Notes under the pieces: model-generated
Database searches by the model: none
What the model was told of the DNA's origin: nothing
The model's input: the letters and a program-made list of their open reading frames with translations, nothing else
Program-made: the position numbers and the translations under genes
Part shown: positions 39,558 to 40,634 of the stretch, one piece after another
Layout: each line of letters opens with the position of its first letter
Numbering within the stretch: the stretch's first letter is position 1
Assembly (NCBI RefSeq): GCF_004022215.1
Contig: NZ_SAUZ01000033.1
Location: 1-40,634, forward strand
Length of the DNA: 40,634 nucleotides
Source of the DNA: Paenirhodobacter populi
GTDB taxonomy: Bacteria > Pseudomonadota > Alphaproteobacteria > Rhodobacterales > Rhodobacteraceae
Direction of reading: 5' to 3'

Positions 39558-40235
39558 ATGGAATCCGAAGAACCCCTTCCCCCGGAGGTCGCGCCTCCGG
39601 CGGCAGAGGCGGCGGGCCAGTCCAGACGTGCTCCGGGACGGCCACCGCTGCGCGAGCAGGAGGAAACCCGGCAGATCATCATCGAGGCCGCCGCGCATGA
39701 ATTCGTCACCGCCGGGTTCGCCCATGCCAGCATGAGCCGCATCGCCCATGCCGCGGGGGTGTCCACCCGCACCCTCTACAGGGTGGCCACCGGCAAGGAC
39801 GATCTGTTCCGCATCGTCGCCGAACAGCGGATCGCGCGGATCGTGGCGGATTTCCTGCGCGTTCGCGGAGAGGGTCTTTCCCCGGCGGAGGAACTCGTCG
39901 AGCTGACGACCGCCTATGCCGGGTTCGTGCTTGGCCCCGAGGTCAGCTCGACGACCCGGATGGTCGGCGAACAGCAGGGGCGCTTCCCCGATCTCGCGAC
40001 CAGTTTCCGGCAAAACGCGCAGCGCCTAGCAAACGCATTCGACATGGCCGTGGCCGAGCTGTTCGCCCGTCGCTTTCCCGGGCGGGACGATGCCGCGTTC
40101 ATCGCCCATTTACTGCGGCTGGTCTTTCTGGGGCAGCAACGCCAGCAGACGGCAGGGATCGCACCGCCCCTGACCGATGCCGAGATCCGCATCTTCGCCC
40201 GGCAGGTGACCGGGTGGATCGCCCGAACCGAATGA
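39558..40235 (+). CDS. TetR-family regulator of the HlyD/ABC-2 operon
   Basis: 225 residues from the ATG at 39558, nine bases after AAGGA; ATGs at 39537 and 39552 are in frame alternatives. An acidic, Pro-rich leader (residues 1-30) precedes the helix-turn-helix (IIIEAAAHEFVTAGFAHASMSRIAHAAGVSTRTLYRVATGKDDLF, ~residues 42-85), which ends in LYRVATGKDDLF where LYxHFxxKxxL is usual. The C-terminal part resembles AefR-like C-terminal domains. It is divergent from the exporter operon with the 39509-39536 dyad between. Confidence 0.88.
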   Translation: MESEEPLPPEVAPPAAEAAGQSRRAPGRPPLREQEETRQIIIEAAAHEFVTAGFAHASMSRIAHAAGVSTRTLYRVATGKDDLFRIVAEQRIARIVADFLRVRGEGLSPAEELVELTTAYAGFVLGPEVSSTTRMVGEQQGRFPDLATSFRQNAQRLANAFDMAVAELFARRFPGRDDAAFIAHLLRLVFLGQQRQQTAGIAPPLTDAEIRIFARQVTGWIARTE

Positions 40236-40293
40236 ACCACCGCCCGGATCGGCCCCGACGCCGACAAGCCCCGACATCAACCAGGAGCTTCGG

Positions 40294-40413
40294 ATGCAGT
40301 TCAATTCCATCAGGTCGCAAACGGCCCCCGGTGGGGAGATCACGTCGCGGGCGGCGCGGCGGCCCTTCCTTGGCGCGGCGGGCCGGCAGGGGCCAGACCA
40401 TGAGCAGCGGTGA
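40294..40413 (+). CDS. Possible small protein upstream of lipid permease gene
   Basis: 39 residues from an ATG six bases after CAGGAG. The sequence is basic and rich in Arg, Gly and Ala (MQFNSIRSQTAPGGEITSRA...), with no recognisable domain. Its stop overlaps the next gene's start by 14 bp, so it could be a leader peptide that couples translation. It may also be chance. Low confidence. Confidence 0.3.
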   Translation: MQFNSIRSQTAPGGEITSRAARRPFLGAAGRQGPDHEQR

Positions 40414-40634
40414 TCCCAACGTTTCGGCCGCCGTCAGCGTCCGGCAGGGACCTAAGGGCACCGGGATCTCGGGCACTGTGAGTGTCTGGACGATCGGCCA
40501 GTTGCCCGCGCCGGAGGCTTTCGCCGGGCGGGTCAGGTTGGACGATGTGGGTTTTCTGGACACGGCGGGGGCGTGGTATCTGCTGCGGCTGCGGGCGGGC
40601 GGGGTTGTGCTGGAGGGGTTGAGTCCCGCGCATG
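40400..40634 (+). CDS. STAS-MlaE-type lipid ABC transporter permease, N-terminal part (runs off window)
   Basis: The first 78 residues are visible, from the ATG at 40400 six bases after GCAGGGG. They match the N-terminal STAS-like domain found in many alphaproteobacterial MlaE permeases: VSVWTIGQLPAPEAFAGRVRLDDVGFLDTAGAWYLLRLRAGGVVLEGLSPAH, with the LDxVxFLDTAGAW strand-helix characteristic of it. The permease body lies beyond the window. Such proteins move phospholipids between membranes with an MlaF-type ATPase and an MlaD-type binding protein, which would be expected just downstream. Confidence 0.72.
   Translation, partial: MSSGDPNVSAAVSVRQGPKGTGISGTVSVWTIGQLPAPEAFAGRVRLDDVGFLDTAGAWYLLRLRAGGVVLEGLSPAH

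Noticed and set aside
1-40634. tRNA or rRNA genes
   Set aside because: No cloverleaf with conserved TTCGA-type loop or rRNA-like segment was noticed anywhere in the window.

Overview
The window is GC-rich alphaproteobacterial DNA, most likely from a Rhodobacteraceae member of the Paracoccus/Rhodobacter type. This is inferred from codon use, from the gene families present and from a replication module of the 'DnaA-like' class described for Rhodobacterales plasmids. The centre of the window (about 20.3-26.3 kb) holds a complete replicon backbone, so the DNA is probably part of a plasmid or chromid rather than the main chromosome.

Layout. 1-48: first codons of an IS110-family transposase cut by the window edge. 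0.6-6 kb: an MFS drug-efflux-type transporter, a YdeP/FdhF-type molybdopterin oxidoreductase overlapping a small winged-helix-like gene, and a membrane acyltransferase. 6.2-13.5 kb: a ribitol locus with a divergent LacI regulator, periplasmic binding protein, ABC ATPase, permease, ribitol 2-dehydrogenase and a pentulose (D-ribulose) kinase, plus a UbiC-like gene of unknown role. 13.5-20.1 kb: an RND efflux operon (outer-membrane factor, fusion protein, pump) with a divergent TtgR/AcrR-like repressor and a recognisable operator. 20.15-21.35 kb: a 9-bp tandem repeat of about 15 units and a GntR/HutC-type regulator flanked by two inverted REP-like elements.

Replicon (21.5-26.3 kb). A leftward initiator gene has a winged helix at its N-terminus and a DnaA domain-I-like region at its C-terminus. 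An intergenic stretch rich in inverted repeats follows and is the likely origin. A rightward parA-parB operon comes next, and a 16-bp palindrome occurs five times, once every few hundred bases, mostly inside the parA and parB reading frames. A strong terminator and a leftward tyrosine recombinase close the module, with a dif-like inverted repeat just upstream of the recombinase. Together these look like replication, segregation and dimer resolution.

26.8-32.6 kb: a heme-acquisition island with a TonB-dependent heme receptor, two HugZ-like heme-degradation paralogues and an SbmA/BacA-type ABC protein that has lost its Walker A segment. 32.8-33.9 kb: a RES-Xre toxin-antitoxin pair with an operator-like dyad in its promoter. 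34-36.1 kb: a TetR regulator divergent from an aldehyde dehydrogenase. 36.1-40.2 kb: a HlyD-type fusion protein with two ABC-2 permeases but no ATPase, divergent from a TetR regulator with a near-ideal operator. The window ends inside a STAS-MlaE lipid permease gene.

All calls are from reading the sequence and remembered family features. No database search was run.
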